From Ignavibacteriales bacterium (GTDB lineage Bacteria; Bacteroidota; Ignavibacteria; Ignavibacteriales; Melioribacteraceae): a stretch of DNA of 64,000 bases. Made by a program: the position numbers and the translations under genes. The stretch spans positions 39,468 to 103,467 of the forward strand of contig JAIOYW010000017.1 in NCBI GenBank assembly GCA_021740915.1, in the 5' to 3' direction. Position 1 is the first letter of the stretch, and each line of letters starts with the position of its first letter. Positions 9,901 to 18,778 of this stretch are shown piece by piece. The notes beneath the pieces are model-generated. The model was not told where the DNA came from. It ran no database searches and was given only the letters and a program-made list of their open reading frames with translations.

Positions 9901-10408
9901 CAAGACCGGGATTATCCGCCTGCCTGTAGTATTCGCCTGCCTGATAATATGCCACCGCGCGGAGTTCCTGATTTTTCAGTACATCAATAATACCGGTGAA
10001 ACGCGACAACAGATAATTCAGGAATGACCTGTCACCATTCTGCGATTCTTTTATCTTTTTGTTATAGAGGGCGACCTGCGAAGAAGCTACCTCGTCATAA
10101 TTGCGGATCAGTCCGAGCTCCTCAGCCAGATATTTCGCTTTTGTAAAAAATGAATCGGCAGATACAAAGCTGTTCGTTCTGAAAAGAGAAACAGCCATAT
10201 AATAATATGCAACCAAAAGATTTGATTTGTTTTCCGAATCTTTAAGTTCGGAGATGAAGCCGGGTAAGCTGTCAATAACTGAGCGGAATTCTTCCGCAGA
10301 AAAATTATTCTGTATATTCTGCCATTTCTCATTAAGATCCTGAGCAAAAAAAGCAGAAGAGATAAGAAAAAATACTACGAAAACGAGTTTACCCGGCATC
10401 TTTTTCAT
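6905..10408 (-). CDS. Exported TPR-CHAT protease
   Basis: 1167 residues with a signal peptide (ending SSAFFAQ), a long TPR array (about 30-700; for example DLAIEYYNRALKSRG and AEEMAILNNLGLAYYRSGNY), a linker helix region, and a C-terminal CHAT domain (about 840-1167). CHAT is a caspase-clan cysteine peptidase; the dyad looks intact: His in VHFACHG near residue 1030 and Cys in VVLSACETG near 1077, with the usual GLVRGFLFAGVPEVIASLW and HPFYWAAFVLNG endings. Last gene of the leftward six-gene operon, 8 bases after the vWA-OmpA gene. The TPRs probably recognise a partner or substrate. Exported CHAT proteins are less usual than cytosolic ones. Substrate unknown. Confidence 0.92.
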   Translation of the reverse strand: MKKMPGKLVFVVFFLISSAFFAQDLNEKWQNIQNNFSAEEFRSVIDSLPGFISELKDSENKSNLLVAYYYMAVSLFRTNSFVSADSFFTKAKYLAEELGLIRNYDEVASSQVALYNKKIKESQNGDRSFLNYLLSRFTGIIDVLKNQELRAVAYYQAGEYYRQADNPGLAISCYQNSRDALAASGTKNDALEKSLNNILTELALTSGSESLQDFADTSSSYFQVALKVALDEEAAGNLRQSLKLFDNLQQSVYGENDFALAVDIMKKRYDLTARLGESDRMTDSVFAFLETERTKAEKLDLKFLELQKLYILANLNSGNLRSAIDEITRMEQSIYDSVVVENYLPYFLYLRGDFSYLVADYDLAIEYYNRALKSRGVFREAEEMAILNNLGLAYYRSGNYGESNAVFEQLLSEAMERRDFFYAIQAKINSGIVDFKQEQFDKAIDKFRSAAGLAKNNSLYELELICSIRSGEVYQIQGFTKAADAVFAEIKRNYNKINNPYQKISALSSIANNERMNQRIGDALAYLRDAYELADSNNIKNSLYSLALSIADLYFLSDSASKALEYYTLASEKILNSSDLSDKMMLMIKQAKCRFILGEYDNAKNILLATFKEFLPENEKNITAPKEKNISNIFLYTQCLTEYSYILFAEGQLNNDFGKIFQSYEHVKYAIDLLTQNYFTSLLQKDKTNEISKNLESFQLFIDIAMYLSAQTKDIKYVREAFNFSEKSRAQQFVEELGTQLASRLKDSSMKPVSDMTKKFLQQPEDKINTFELASSDENYSNLTRGLKVTKDTLKNYNRIQDAYDKVLDELNENKSKTTELISVNTLSLSSIQSFLKENEVIINYFVNPSQTYAFLISKNDFQGKTIEIEKGEVENLVEKFRQELLSQESESYQTIARQLYALFIGPLESFIDGKKVLIIPSGKLHNLPFGALMRGAKFMTEIYNFSIMPNASSIQFLVDKNSDIREQTTSILAVGNPSNDFTNPLPGAENEVKELKTYFPDIKILIGEEASEALIKSHLPKYNIVHFACHGLFNMDYPLFSALALSPDQYDDGKLEVHELYNIYLPKTRLVVLSACETGLAQIKKNDDMVGLVRGFLFAGVPEVIASLWKVDDEATSMLMNNFYLYFSQGFPFSESLRKAQTDLINSPSFRHPFYWAAFVLNGKGN

Positions 10409-10416
10409 CTTGTTCT

Positions 10417-13230
10417 CTAATATTTTTTTACTTCTGTTGTAATATTAGTGAATTCCTCATTGAATTTCTGTGCTTCCGATTCAGCTTTTTCACGGGTATC
10501 AAAGAAGCCCAGTATCAGCTCATATTCCGAAGTTCCGCCGCTCGGTTTGGTAAGGACTGAAGCATCCCATCCCCTTGCTTTGAAAAATGTTTTTCTGTCA
10601 AAAGCCTCTTTGGAAGAGTTCAGTTTTTCAATAAGTACACCGTATTTTTCACGGAGAGATTCATTTTCGCTCTGCTTGGCGTCCGATCCGCTTTTAATAA
10701 TGAACTCAGTCCTTCTGTTTTTCTGTCTGTTAAGCTCATCGGTGTTCGGCGCAACAGGGTACTGACTTCCGAATCCTATAGCAGTCAGGCGGGATTCATT
10801 TATTCCGTTGAAAGCGAGGAAATTCTTTATTGAATTTGCACGGTCAATCGAAAGTCTGAAATTTATTTCGTCGGAGCCGGTTGAATCGCAATGTCCCGCG
10901 ATTTCAATTTCAAGTGCCGGATTCAACTTCAGGTAATCGACCATTTCATAAAGATTTTTTTCGGCATCCTTACGGATAGATGATTTACCTAAATCGAAAT
11001 AAATATCATAAAGAGTAAACACTTGTGGAGCTTTTGTAAGAACAGCATATAATCCGTTGGCAGGATATGCGGCTTCATAAGCTAAGTCATCTGGGTCAGG
11101 CTTATTATCCACAGATATCCATTTGTTCTCATTGAAATAATAAAGGCCGGCCTCCGGATCATCAAGCTGACCTGAACTGATCCAGGCTGGCGAAACCGGA
11201 ATTGATACAATTGAAATGCGTCCGGCACCCTGCGGGCTGGTTACATTCCAAACAGGCCCTATGATTGGATATTTTTCCCTCAGAGCCTGATTATTTGAAG
11301 CAGATACAGGAGAACCAATATCGGTGATTCCGTTCCCTCCTATAAGAACTGTGTTCATCTGTCCATAATTCAAACCAGATACCGGATTTGCGAGAGGGAA
11401 AGCTCCTGTGGAATTTTCAAGTGAGGAACGGACATCGGGGTCAGAACTGAAATAAGCCTTCCGGGCAGCGCCCGGATCACCGTTTTGAAGGTTTGCTTTA
11501 ATAAGCGATTCCTGCGAGCCCCTCCGTATATCGGGTGAAGTTGAATTTTGTGCAAGATCGGAAAATACACCGATGGCTGCGGGGTAGTCGGGGATTTTCA
11601 TCATTGCCCCGCCCATCTGAAATTTCGTCTGTTCGGCAAATTCAGGATCGGGACCCGCGGCAAGAACCTCCTCATACAGGCTGACGGCGTCTTTGTTGTT
11701 CCCTTTGTTCTCTTCAATGTTTGCGAGTTCAAATTTAGCGTAAGCGGCATTCTTGCTTTCCGGATAATTCTCAACTATCTCGGTAAAATTCGTTTTTGCC
11801 GCATCAAAATTTCCCATCTGCAGACTCAGGGTAGCGCTCTGGAGCAGAGCATCGGATGCAAATTCCGTTCCCTGATAGGAGGATGCAAGATCGGAATACA
11901 TATCAAGAGCCGAAACGTAATTGCCCTCGGCGGAATAAGATTTGGCGAGTTCGAGCATTGCCCTCGGTTTTGAACCTGATCTCTGCTCGGATTCCAGCAC
12001 TTTTTCATAAGCCTTTTTAGCAGCCACGTAATTTTTTGATTCACGCATCAGTTCTGCTTTTTTCAGCAGTGCATCGTTATAGACGGGATCCAGCGGATTA
12101 CGGAGCAGTTTGTCGTAAACACCAAGCGCTTTTTCGAATTTGCCTTTCATAAACCAGTGATCTGCCAGGTGAAGTTCTGACTGTGAATACCATTTTGATT
12201 TCGGGAATGAACTCAGGTAATCGAAATAGTTCTTTTCACCTGCTTTACCGATGCTCTCGTTATAGAGAAGCGAATAAAAACCGATTTTCTCTCCGTTCAC
12301 TGCAAATTCTTTGAGCGATTTGTGATTATAGGGCGAACCTATATCGAGTGCTATCTTATAGCTTACTTTATCTATTATCTCGTCAGGTGATGAATAAGTG
12401 AGCCGGTACTGGCTTTTAAGCAGTTTAACGAGCGATTCATACAGCGGGAGCAGGTCTTCGGGTTTTTTAACGAGATAGTATTCACCGTTGGATGCGGTGG
12501 CAAGTTCCCTTAGCGCAGGATTTTCGCGTGTGTTCAGGTCAATGGCATAAATGGGTATATCATATATATTAGAATAATACTCCACTGTTTTCAGATCGCA
12601 GACAGAGCCGATATTAACGCCGTCCGAGAAGAAAACGATCACTTTTTTACCCAGAGCATCCGCCTGATTCAGCACGGACAAACCATAAAGCAGGGCATCA
12701 TACATATAAGTTTTATTGCTCAGACCCTTATTCGGGATGGCTTTGCCCAGGAATATTTTTGAATTACTGAAGCCTATTTTTTCGCGGGCATATATTTTTT
12801 CAGGGTATTCAGGTATCATTTTTTTGATTCTATCATCACCGAAATCGATGATGGATGCGTAATCTCCGGGATTTAGTCCGTCAACAAATTTTTGAGCTGC
12901 TTTTTCAAGCAGTTCTGTCCTGCCCCTCATAGAAAATGAATTATCAAATATCATCGCAATATAAAGTTCTGACTCGCCTTTGGATTTCAGGTCATAAACC
13001 GACTTGATGTCAATTGGGGGGAGAGTTGTGCCGTTATGCCTGAGACCGATTTTATCAAGTTCATTCTCACTGATCTTAGCTGGTTCACCGTCGGAATTAG
13101 TTGCGCTGAAATAAAGATCAACCAATGGGAACCGGGTAAAATCGAGAGTGTTTTGTTTAATGACATATCTTTGTGCGCTAACAGATATGGAGAGCAATAA
13201 AATAGTCAGTATAATTTTTGTCGTCTTCAT
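10417..13230 (-). CDS. vWA-TPR-OmpA outer-membrane/peptidoglycan-linked protein
   Basis: 937 residues. A signal peptide (ending ISVSAQ) is followed by a von Willebrand A domain (about 85-270) with an intact MIDAS start DNSFSMRG and VIVFFSDGVN, then TPR/Sel1-like repeats (about 340-600: KFEKALGVYDKLLRNP, NYVSALDMYSDLASSY, KDAVSLYEEVLAAGP), and an OmpA-type peptidoglycan-binding domain (about 740-850: IYFDLGKSSIRKDAEKNL, IAGHCDSTGSDEINFRLS, NRRTEFI). The tail (YELILGFFDTREKAESEAQKF) resembles a SPOR-like fold. It could anchor the CHAT protease or a complex to the cell wall. Only 1 base separates it from the upstream caspase-like gene; translation is likely coupled. Confidence 0.9.
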   Translation of the reverse strand: MKTTKIILTILLLSISVSAQRYVIKQNTLDFTRFPLVDLYFSATNSDGEPAKISENELDKIGLRHNGTTLPPIDIKSVYDLKSKGESELYIAMIFDNSFSMRGRTELLEKAAQKFVDGLNPGDYASIIDFGDDRIKKMIPEYPEKIYAREKIGFSNSKIFLGKAIPNKGLSNKTYMYDALLYGLSVLNQADALGKKVIVFFSDGVNIGSVCDLKTVEYYSNIYDIPIYAIDLNTRENPALRELATASNGEYYLVKKPEDLLPLYESLVKLLKSQYRLTYSSPDEIIDKVSYKIALDIGSPYNHKSLKEFAVNGEKIGFYSLLYNESIGKAGEKNYFDYLSSFPKSKWYSQSELHLADHWFMKGKFEKALGVYDKLLRNPLDPVYNDALLKKAELMRESKNYVAAKKAYEKVLESEQRSGSKPRAMLELAKSYSAEGNYVSALDMYSDLASSYQGTEFASDALLQSATLSLQMGNFDAAKTNFTEIVENYPESKNAAYAKFELANIEENKGNNKDAVSLYEEVLAAGPDPEFAEQTKFQMGGAMMKIPDYPAAIGVFSDLAQNSTSPDIRRGSQESLIKANLQNGDPGAARKAYFSSDPDVRSSLENSTGAFPLANPVSGLNYGQMNTVLIGGNGITDIGSPVSASNNQALREKYPIIGPVWNVTSPQGAGRISIVSIPVSPAWISSGQLDDPEAGLYYFNENKWISVDNKPDPDDLAYEAAYPANGLYAVLTKAPQVFTLYDIYFDLGKSSIRKDAEKNLYEMVDYLKLNPALEIEIAGHCDSTGSDEINFRLSIDRANSIKNFLAFNGINESRLTAIGFGSQYPVAPNTDELNRQKNRRTEFIIKSGSDAKQSENESLREKYGVLIEKLNSSKEAFDRKTFFKARGWDASVLTKPSGGTSEYELILGFFDTREKAESEAQKFNEEFTNITTEVKKY

Positions 13231-13231
13231 T

Positions 13232-13969
13232 TTAATCCCTCAGCCAGAATAATTTGTAGTCTTCCGCCTTTCCATAAGAAAAATAAAAAGGCTCAATATT
13301 TAATATTCGCAAGGTGTTATCAATTTTTAACATCAGTTCTGATATTGACACGGCTCTATCATTGTTTTTATCATTCGTTTTTGTTACATCAGAGCCATCG
13401 AACAAGTCGGCTAATTCCTCTACGGCATCCGGAAAATTTTCTCCAGACTTAAATTTCGGCACAATAATCATTTTACCGTTTGCAAATTTGAATCCGGCAT
13501 TTTTCAGAGCACCTGTGGGGAACTGACATTCGCCCGGGCTTAGCAGGAAGATATAAACGTTGCTTTCCGGCATAAATTGCACCAGGTTTTCAAGATATCT
13601 GAGGCTCAGTTTTTCTTCCTGGCCTGACTTAAACTCATAATTCTTATCATCCGTTCTGTCAGCTTCCCAGCATCCCAGCATAAATATTATTGCGAGATCA
13701 TCGGGTTTCTGCAGCTCAAAGAAACTATTAATAACCGAAAACGGCTTTTGACTAAGTGCGTTCAGATTAATGTGATTTCTGAATTTTAATTTAACATTCA
13801 GATATTCGGGAAGATTATCAGCCAGATATTCACCGGCATCTTTTGTCCCTTCGGCGTTTACTCCGTTTCCTTCAGAACTTATAACGAGAAGATTCAATCC
13901 CTGAAGATTTTGAGCCTGAAGAGAAGTTGCAAGGAACAATAATAGAAATAAAATCGAGTACTTATTCAT
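13232..13969 (-). CDS. Small exported degenerate caspase-like protein
   Basis: 245 residues with a signal peptide (LLLFLATSLQAQ). I recognise no close family. The fold pattern recalls a caspase (C14) core: NLLVISSEG near the N-terminus, then KPDDLAIIFMLGCWEADR where a caspase would have its His loop, and ESNVYIFLLSPGECQF where the Cys loop would be. The tail DKNNDRAVSISELMLKI looks like the EF-hand-like segment often found after bacterial caspase domains. The catalytic His and Cys are not at the expected places, so it is probably inactive. It overlaps the next upstream gene (another pseudo-caspase) by 8 bases. The caspase relation is inference. Confidence 0.6.
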   Translation of the reverse strand: MNKYSILFLLLFLATSLQAQNLQGLNLLVISSEGNGVNAEGTKDAGEYLADNLPEYLNVKLKFRNHINLNALSQKPFSVINSFFELQKPDDLAIIFMLGCWEADRTDDKNYEFKSGQEEKLSLRYLENLVQFMPESNVYIFLLSPGECQFPTGALKNAGFKFANGKMIIVPKFKSGENFPDAVEELADLFDGSDVTKTNDKNNDRAVSISELMLKIDNTLRILNIEPFYFSYGKAEDYKLFWLRD

Positions 13970-15743
13970 TTGATCCTCCGGCGTTTCGGTAATTGTATTC
14001 GTCTATTCTGACGATAAGGTCATCGAGAGAGATCACTCCGGAAATATATCTGTTGATGTCGAAAGAATTTTTCCAGGAAGCGGCGTAGGTCCTGATCTTT
14101 TCCTGGTTCCTCACCGGCACTTTATCCGAGCTGAGTTTTGTATTCATTTCCTTAATAATTTCGGAATGTTTTTTTATTGCCGCAAAAGCAGTATTCTCAA
14201 TCGGCTCCTGTCCGGAGCGACTGTTGTAATAACAATATCCGCCTTCGGAAATCTTTCCGATATCGTTCGTAAGATCGAAATTATCTGCCGGATTGATTTC
14301 ATGGAAGAAATCAGGATCGGAGAAGAATTTTACGAACTGATTATAAGAGAACCGCGGAGTGAGGTAGAATATCCTCAGATTATTTGGCACTGCGGCTAAG
14401 CATTCTTTAATACTTTCAACGGGCGGCGGGACATCATATTTTTTCTGGTCCAGAATTACGGTGTAGTTTATCGCCGATATCCTGCAAATATTTTTCAGCT
14501 CAGCCGAGAGATTGAAATTACGTCCATCAGCCGTCGTAAACTGCCAGTCATTACCGTCAACATTCAGTTCTCCTGAATAATAAATTATTACTTCGCTCTG
14601 AGCGTTGATATTCTGTGAGAGCCAGTTTCTCAGGAGTGAGCCGGTGTTCGTATAGTCCGCATTCTTTGCAATAATCGGGCGCAGATTTGCAGAAGGGAGA
14701 TTTCTTTCAAGTATTTTCGATATAAAAACTGCCCGGTTATATGATTCAGTCTCAGGCATATCGTTCCCTATAACCAGCGCCAGAACGTTTTCCCCCGTTT
14801 CAAGACCAAGATCTTTTTCGGGCAGGTACGAAAACAATGCCTTAAGATTTTTACTGTAAAAGTCGGAATAGGGTGATTTCCAGAGCGATGAAGTTCTGAA
14901 ATTAACGGATGTAATCCTGAGTTCACTTTTTGCATTGAAGCCGTAAATATCATCGGCTGCGAGCGAAATTAGGTTCTCGCCCTCTTTTAACCTGACACTC
15001 TGCGAGAATGGTTTGGAAAAGGAGTTTTGCGAGGTTAGAACTCCGTCAGGTTCATTTAGCAATGAAATACCGTTGACCTGAACGTTCTTAACGGGTTTAC
15101 CGTGAGTTACGGTAAACGTAACCGTGATCTCGTCACCATCGGCGGTCTGATTATTTTCGGGTGAAAAAACATTAATAAGGGGTTTCGGGAAATACTTAAC
15201 GTATCCTTCCTGGTGAAATTCCGAGAGGAAAAGTGGGATACGCCCCGCAATACTTTCTTTCCCGGCGCTGAACATCCTCCGGTAAAGAGTAGCCAGTTCC
15301 ATATCGGTATCCCAGTTGTTTTTGAGCTGGTTATAAAGGAATCCTGCTTTGGATTTATTGCCGGAGGCATATTCGCAAAGCATAATGTACATTAATTTTT
15401 CATTATCGGGTTCCAGGAGATAGGAACTGATAAAATTTGTTTCCGCCTTTTGATTGTTATCCTCCCAGAAAAATATCTGGGCTTTTTGCATCAGATCGCC
15501 GGCATTAAGAAAATTGCGTTTTTCAAAATCCATTAATTCAATCAGCGCCAGTTCGGGCTGCGAATTTTTGACGTATTCTTTGATCAGCATTTTCTGGGCG
15601 GCAGAATTGTTCGGCTGATCTAAGAGCAATTTTGTTAGTGAATCTGCAGCAGAGCTTATTATGAGCTGGTTTTCCTGAGCGAGCGGTGCTTCAGGCAGCA
15701 ATACAAAAAAAAGCAGCAGAAGACAGAAGAACTTATGTACCAT
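13962..15743 (-). CDS. Exported TPR / Ig-like / pseudo-caspase protein
   Basis: 593 residues. Signal peptide (VLLPEAPLAQ), then TPR-like helices (about 30-170), a beta-rich segment resembling an Ig/cadherin-like insert (about 190-300: PLINVFSPENNQ, VTFTVTHGKPVKNVQVNG, RLKEGENLISLAADD), and a C14-like core: NVLALVIGNDMP, EVIIYYSGELNVDGNDW and INYTVILDQKK. In active caspase-like proteins the second block reads YYSGHG and the third LDAC or LDSC; here His is replaced by Glu and Cys by Lys/Gln, so peptidase activity looks lost. It may act as a regulator or scaffold for the CHAT protease at the operon end. Overlaps the next gene by 8 bases. Function inferred only. Confidence 0.75.
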   Translation of the reverse strand: MVHKFFCLLLLFFVLLPEAPLAQENQLIISSAADSLTKLLLDQPNNSAAQKMLIKEYVKNSQPELALIELMDFEKRNFLNAGDLMQKAQIFFWEDNNQKAETNFISSYLLEPDNEKLMYIMLCEYASGNKSKAGFLYNQLKNNWDTDMELATLYRRMFSAGKESIAGRIPLFLSEFHQEGYVKYFPKPLINVFSPENNQTADGDEITVTFTVTHGKPVKNVQVNGISLLNEPDGVLTSQNSFSKPFSQSVRLKEGENLISLAADDIYGFNAKSELRITSVNFRTSSLWKSPYSDFYSKNLKALFSYLPEKDLGLETGENVLALVIGNDMPETESYNRAVFISKILERNLPSANLRPIIAKNADYTNTGSLLRNWLSQNINAQSEVIIYYSGELNVDGNDWQFTTADGRNFNLSAELKNICRISAINYTVILDQKKYDVPPPVESIKECLAAVPNNLRIFYLTPRFSYNQFVKFFSDPDFFHEINPADNFDLTNDIGKISEGGYCYYNSRSGQEPIENTAFAAIKKHSEIIKEMNTKLSSDKVPVRNQEKIRTYAASWKNSFDINRYISGVISLDDLIVRIDEYNYRNAGGSNE

Positions 15744-15761
15744 AATACATACCTTATTATT

Positions 15762-17903
15762 TTAAAGAAGATCTTTGGATTTATTTAAAAGAAGATTTAG
15801 CTGTATATCATCTGGATAAATTACCAGCGCCGAAGCGAGCTTCCCTATGGCGATTTCGTTTTTTCCGGTTTGGAACGCATCATAAATTTCATCGGAGACC
15901 TCGAAGAGCGGCAGGAGGCTTTTTAATGCCGGGTCATTCCTGTAACCGGCTACCTGATAAACGAGTACCGGCTCAGTCTTTCCCTTTACCTTGAGATTAT
16001 CCAGTTTCCTGCACAGGAAAGTGTCCGGGTTCAGTCTCTCATATGTAAATTCCGAGATCAAAATATCCGAGCCGTACATTTTGTTAGCACCTTCAAGACG
16101 TGCGGCAAGATTTACAGGGTCGCCGAGCACAGTATAATCGAAAACCTGATCGGAACCAAGATTGCCGGAAATGACTCTGCCGGTATTTATTCCCACACGG
16201 CAGATCAATTCAGGCAAATCGTCCTTTTTCCATAGCGCATTCAGTTTTTTTAATTCCGCTATCATCTCGATCGCTGCTTTTATGGCAAGTTCAGCGTGGT
16301 TTGTATAGAATATCGGTGTGCCGAATTCCGCCATTATCCCGTCGCCTATATACTTATCAATAATACCGTCATTACGGATCACAATCTCGGTCATCGCTGT
16401 TAGATAACGGTTTATCAGATTCACAAGCGGCGCCGGTTTTATTCTTTCGGAGATAGTTGTGAAATCCTTTAAATCGCTGAAAAGGATAGTTATTTCTCTT
16501 TCTTCCCCTCTTAATTTTAGCAGGTCAGGGTTTTCCATAAGTTGATCTACGAATTTCGGAGGCACATATTTTGAGAATGCCTCTCTGATGAAAGCCTGAT
16601 CGCGTAAGGTTATTATCTGAAGTCTGATGATCATATATGTTATCAGCAGTGAAAACGCGATAAATACGGAAATCACCGGGAAAAGCTGATTATTGAGAAA
16701 CTGCTGATATCCGAGGACAGGTATTGCCAAAAGCGTGAGTGCCATTCCCGAGTACAACAGAAAAGTCTGCCTGAAGATCAGCGCTATATTTACGATAACC
16801 GCAAGAATGAAGAGGACAGACAGGTACTGAAAGGCAGTCCACTGATGGTAAAAAGTGCCGGTGAGGAAAGCCTCCATAAGATTTGCATGGATTGAAACCA
16901 GCGGCAGGTCGTTCTCAAGGGGGCTGGGTCCCAGATCGGAAGCGCCGACAGAGATGTCCGATATAAAAACAAAATTGCCTTCTATAAAATCGAGCAGATT
17001 TCCAAATGTTTCCTCAGATCCCGCCATTGATATAAGATTCTGCGCCTGTATCATTGCCGGGGTATCCTGCCATTTCCAGAAATAGGGGATGAATACCCGT
17101 CCGAGATCATCCACCGGAATTCTCATGGTTTTCTCCAGACTGCTTTCCGGAAGGGCAGGAATTTCCACATAGAACCCAGGTACAATCCTGAGACTATCGA
17201 ACGGCACTTCGATATAGTCAAGGAATATTGCCAGGCTTACTGCCGGGAAATATATCGAATCGACTTTTATTATAAGCGGGAAATGCCTGTAGATACCATC
17301 TGCGTCAGGAGGCGCACTTATGTGGCCGGTTTTAATATTCTGCCCGGCAAACCTGTCGTTTTGGACCTCTGCCCAGGCGGCGGACATGAGCCCGATTTTT
17401 TGCTGTCCAAGTAATCGTGACGGGAAATTATCCCGGAGCTGATCGAGAAAAACGGATTCTTCCCAGCGGAATTTTGCCTGACCTTCGCTCAAAGAAAAAC
17501 CGGCAGGCAGGTAAATATTTTCTATTTCATTTAGTGATCCTGCAAATAACGAATCTGAAAGCGCATCGCTCGGGCGGGCGAATATTATGTCGTACATTAC
17601 TGCCTGAGGAGATAGTTCGGCAAGTTTTTTATTCAGACCAGCAAGTTCTGTCCGGGGGAGGTAATTGCTGCGGAAGGCTTCGTATGTTTCACCGGTTATA
17701 TTAAGAAGGACAACCCTTCCGGAATTCTTTCCGCCGGTGTCCTTTTCGTAGGATAATCTGCTGAATAAATCGAGGATTTTATGATCGTAGGTATTAAAAG
17801 GCAGATCAAATAGTATAAGTAAAAATATCAGCAATAAAAGAACAAAAACATTTCCCGGCAGAAGTTTGAATAAAACTGACCTACTTCTTAATCTGAATAT
17901 CAT
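15762..17903 (-). CDS. CHASE2-domain class III adenylate/guanylate cyclase
   Basis: 713 residues. An N-terminal membrane anchor, a periplasmic CHASE2 sensor (about 45-350; RVVLLNITGETYEAF, QAVMYDIIFARPS, GNFVFISDISVGASDLGPSPL), three membrane segments (about 355-430) and a C-terminal class III cyclase domain (about 470-660). Catalytic features are present: metal Asp in ILFSDLKDFT and in YIGDGIMAEFG, base-contacting Lys in IDKYIGDG, transition-state Asn/Arg in VNLAARLEGANK. The product, cAMP or cGMP, is not certain, but the Lys suggests cAMP. It is the only member of the operon with a cytoplasmic enzyme, so it may report the state of the exported partners. Its start overlaps the upstream DUF4384 gene by 23 bases. 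Confidence 0.93.
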   Translation of the reverse strand: MIFRLRSRSVLFKLLPGNVFVLLLLIFLLILFDLPFNTYDHKILDLFSRLSYEKDTGGKNSGRVVLLNITGETYEAFRSNYLPRTELAGLNKKLAELSPQAVMYDIIFARPSDALSDSLFAGSLNEIENIYLPAGFSLSEGQAKFRWEESVFLDQLRDNFPSRLLGQQKIGLMSAAWAEVQNDRFAGQNIKTGHISAPPDADGIYRHFPLIIKVDSIYFPAVSLAIFLDYIEVPFDSLRIVPGFYVEIPALPESSLEKTMRIPVDDLGRVFIPYFWKWQDTPAMIQAQNLISMAGSEETFGNLLDFIEGNFVFISDISVGASDLGPSPLENDLPLVSIHANLMEAFLTGTFYHQWTAFQYLSVLFILAVIVNIALIFRQTFLLYSGMALTLLAIPVLGYQQFLNNQLFPVISVFIAFSLLITYMIIRLQIITLRDQAFIREAFSKYVPPKFVDQLMENPDLLKLRGEEREITILFSDLKDFTTISERIKPAPLVNLINRYLTAMTEIVIRNDGIIDKYIGDGIMAEFGTPIFYTNHAELAIKAAIEMIAELKKLNALWKKDDLPELICRVGINTGRVISGNLGSDQVFDYTVLGDPVNLAARLEGANKMYGSDILISEFTYERLNPDTFLCRKLDNLKVKGKTEPVLVYQVAGYRNDPALKSLLPLFEVSDEIYDAFQTGKNEIAIGKLASALVIYPDDIQLNLLLNKSKDLL

Positions 17904-18492
17904 AAGTCTTCAGCAGAATATCTTTTCCTGAGAGCATATACATTTTGTTCATGAAGTCATCATTTGCAGCGCGGACATTGCCTGCTATTACAAACGGTTT
18001 GTCCGATTTCTCATCCAGATCCTGCTTTTCGGTCTCAAGTTTGGTTTCGAATGCCTGCCATTTGGAGCTCTCGATTGATGTTCCCGACGCAAATAGCTTT
18101 TCGATCTGTGTGTTTCTCTTTCCTGAACAGATTATTGCTATACCCGGATTTTTGCTCTTGTTGTCGAAGGAATAATATTCGGCTTCCGAAGGCAGATAAA
18201 CCATTTTGTTCGCTTTGAATGACTGCTTCTGAACCGTAGGCGTAAGGAGAGTGGATTCATTTTCATCGGTGATAATGACGTAGAGATATGCATCCTGAAG
18301 CGGCTGTAAAAATATTCTGAATTCATCTCCCGGAGCTAATTTATCCTTGCTTTTAAGTCTTTCGAACTTATTACCCGAGTGCACCATTACACCCATTTTA
18401 ACTTTTATTTTATCGGTGATTTCCTGAGCCGAGATTGTTTTTAATGAGATTGCCAAAATTAAAAGCAGACAGATAATAGTTAGTCGTTTCAT
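17881..18492 (-). CDS. Exported DUF4384-domain protein
   Basis: 203 residues, signal peptide (LILAISLKTISAQ) then a DUF4384-type beta domain: KLAPGDEFRIFLQPLQDAYL, VIITDENESTLLTP, NKMVYLPSEAEYYSFD and GIAIICSGKR are the family landmarks. DUF4384 is often found beside or fused to caspase-like peptidases, FlgO-like proteins or kinases; it has no known reaction. The C-terminal half is charged and probably helical. It is the first gene of the leftward operon and has a clear ribosome site: on the coding strand GCGGAG lies five to six bases before the ATG at 18,492. A promoter should lie in 18,493-18,700. Confidence 0.85.
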   Translation of the reverse strand: MKRLTIICLLLILAISLKTISAQEITDKIKVKMGVMVHSGNKFERLKSKDKLAPGDEFRIFLQPLQDAYLYVIITDENESTLLTPTVQKQSFKANKMVYLPSEAEYYSFDNKSKNPGIAIICSGKRNTQIEKLFASGTSIESSKWQAFETKLETEKQDLDEKSDKPFVIAGNVRAANDDFMNKMYMLSGKDILLKTYDIQIKK

Positions 18493-18778
18493 AATTCTCC
18501 GCTTCCTTATATACTTTTATTTAATAAACTTCAAAAGAATATTATAAAAAATAAATTATTAATAAAATCACAATTATACAAACGAGCGGTGAAAACTTAT
18601 TCTTAAAGTCTTTTATCCGAATAATTTATAGTTTACACTCAATTATATTAATTCGCGTCAGTAAAACTTACCCGGTTTCGCTGTGCCGGAGCGATAGAGC
18701 TAAATAGTGAAAAGTGAATGAGGAGAATGGAACAAATTCATAACAGAGTGAAGGTATTCAACACAGATCAGCTTAAAA
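18493..18778. other. Intergenic region upstream of the DUF4384 operon
   Basis: About 290 bases, AT-rich near the DUF4384 start and without a credible ORF. On the minus strand a TATAAT box is present at 18,578-18,573, about 80 bases before the DUF4384 ATG, but I see no convincing -35 partner. This is the only place for the six-gene operon promoter, since the SDR gene further upstream ends in a terminator. Confidence 0.4.
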
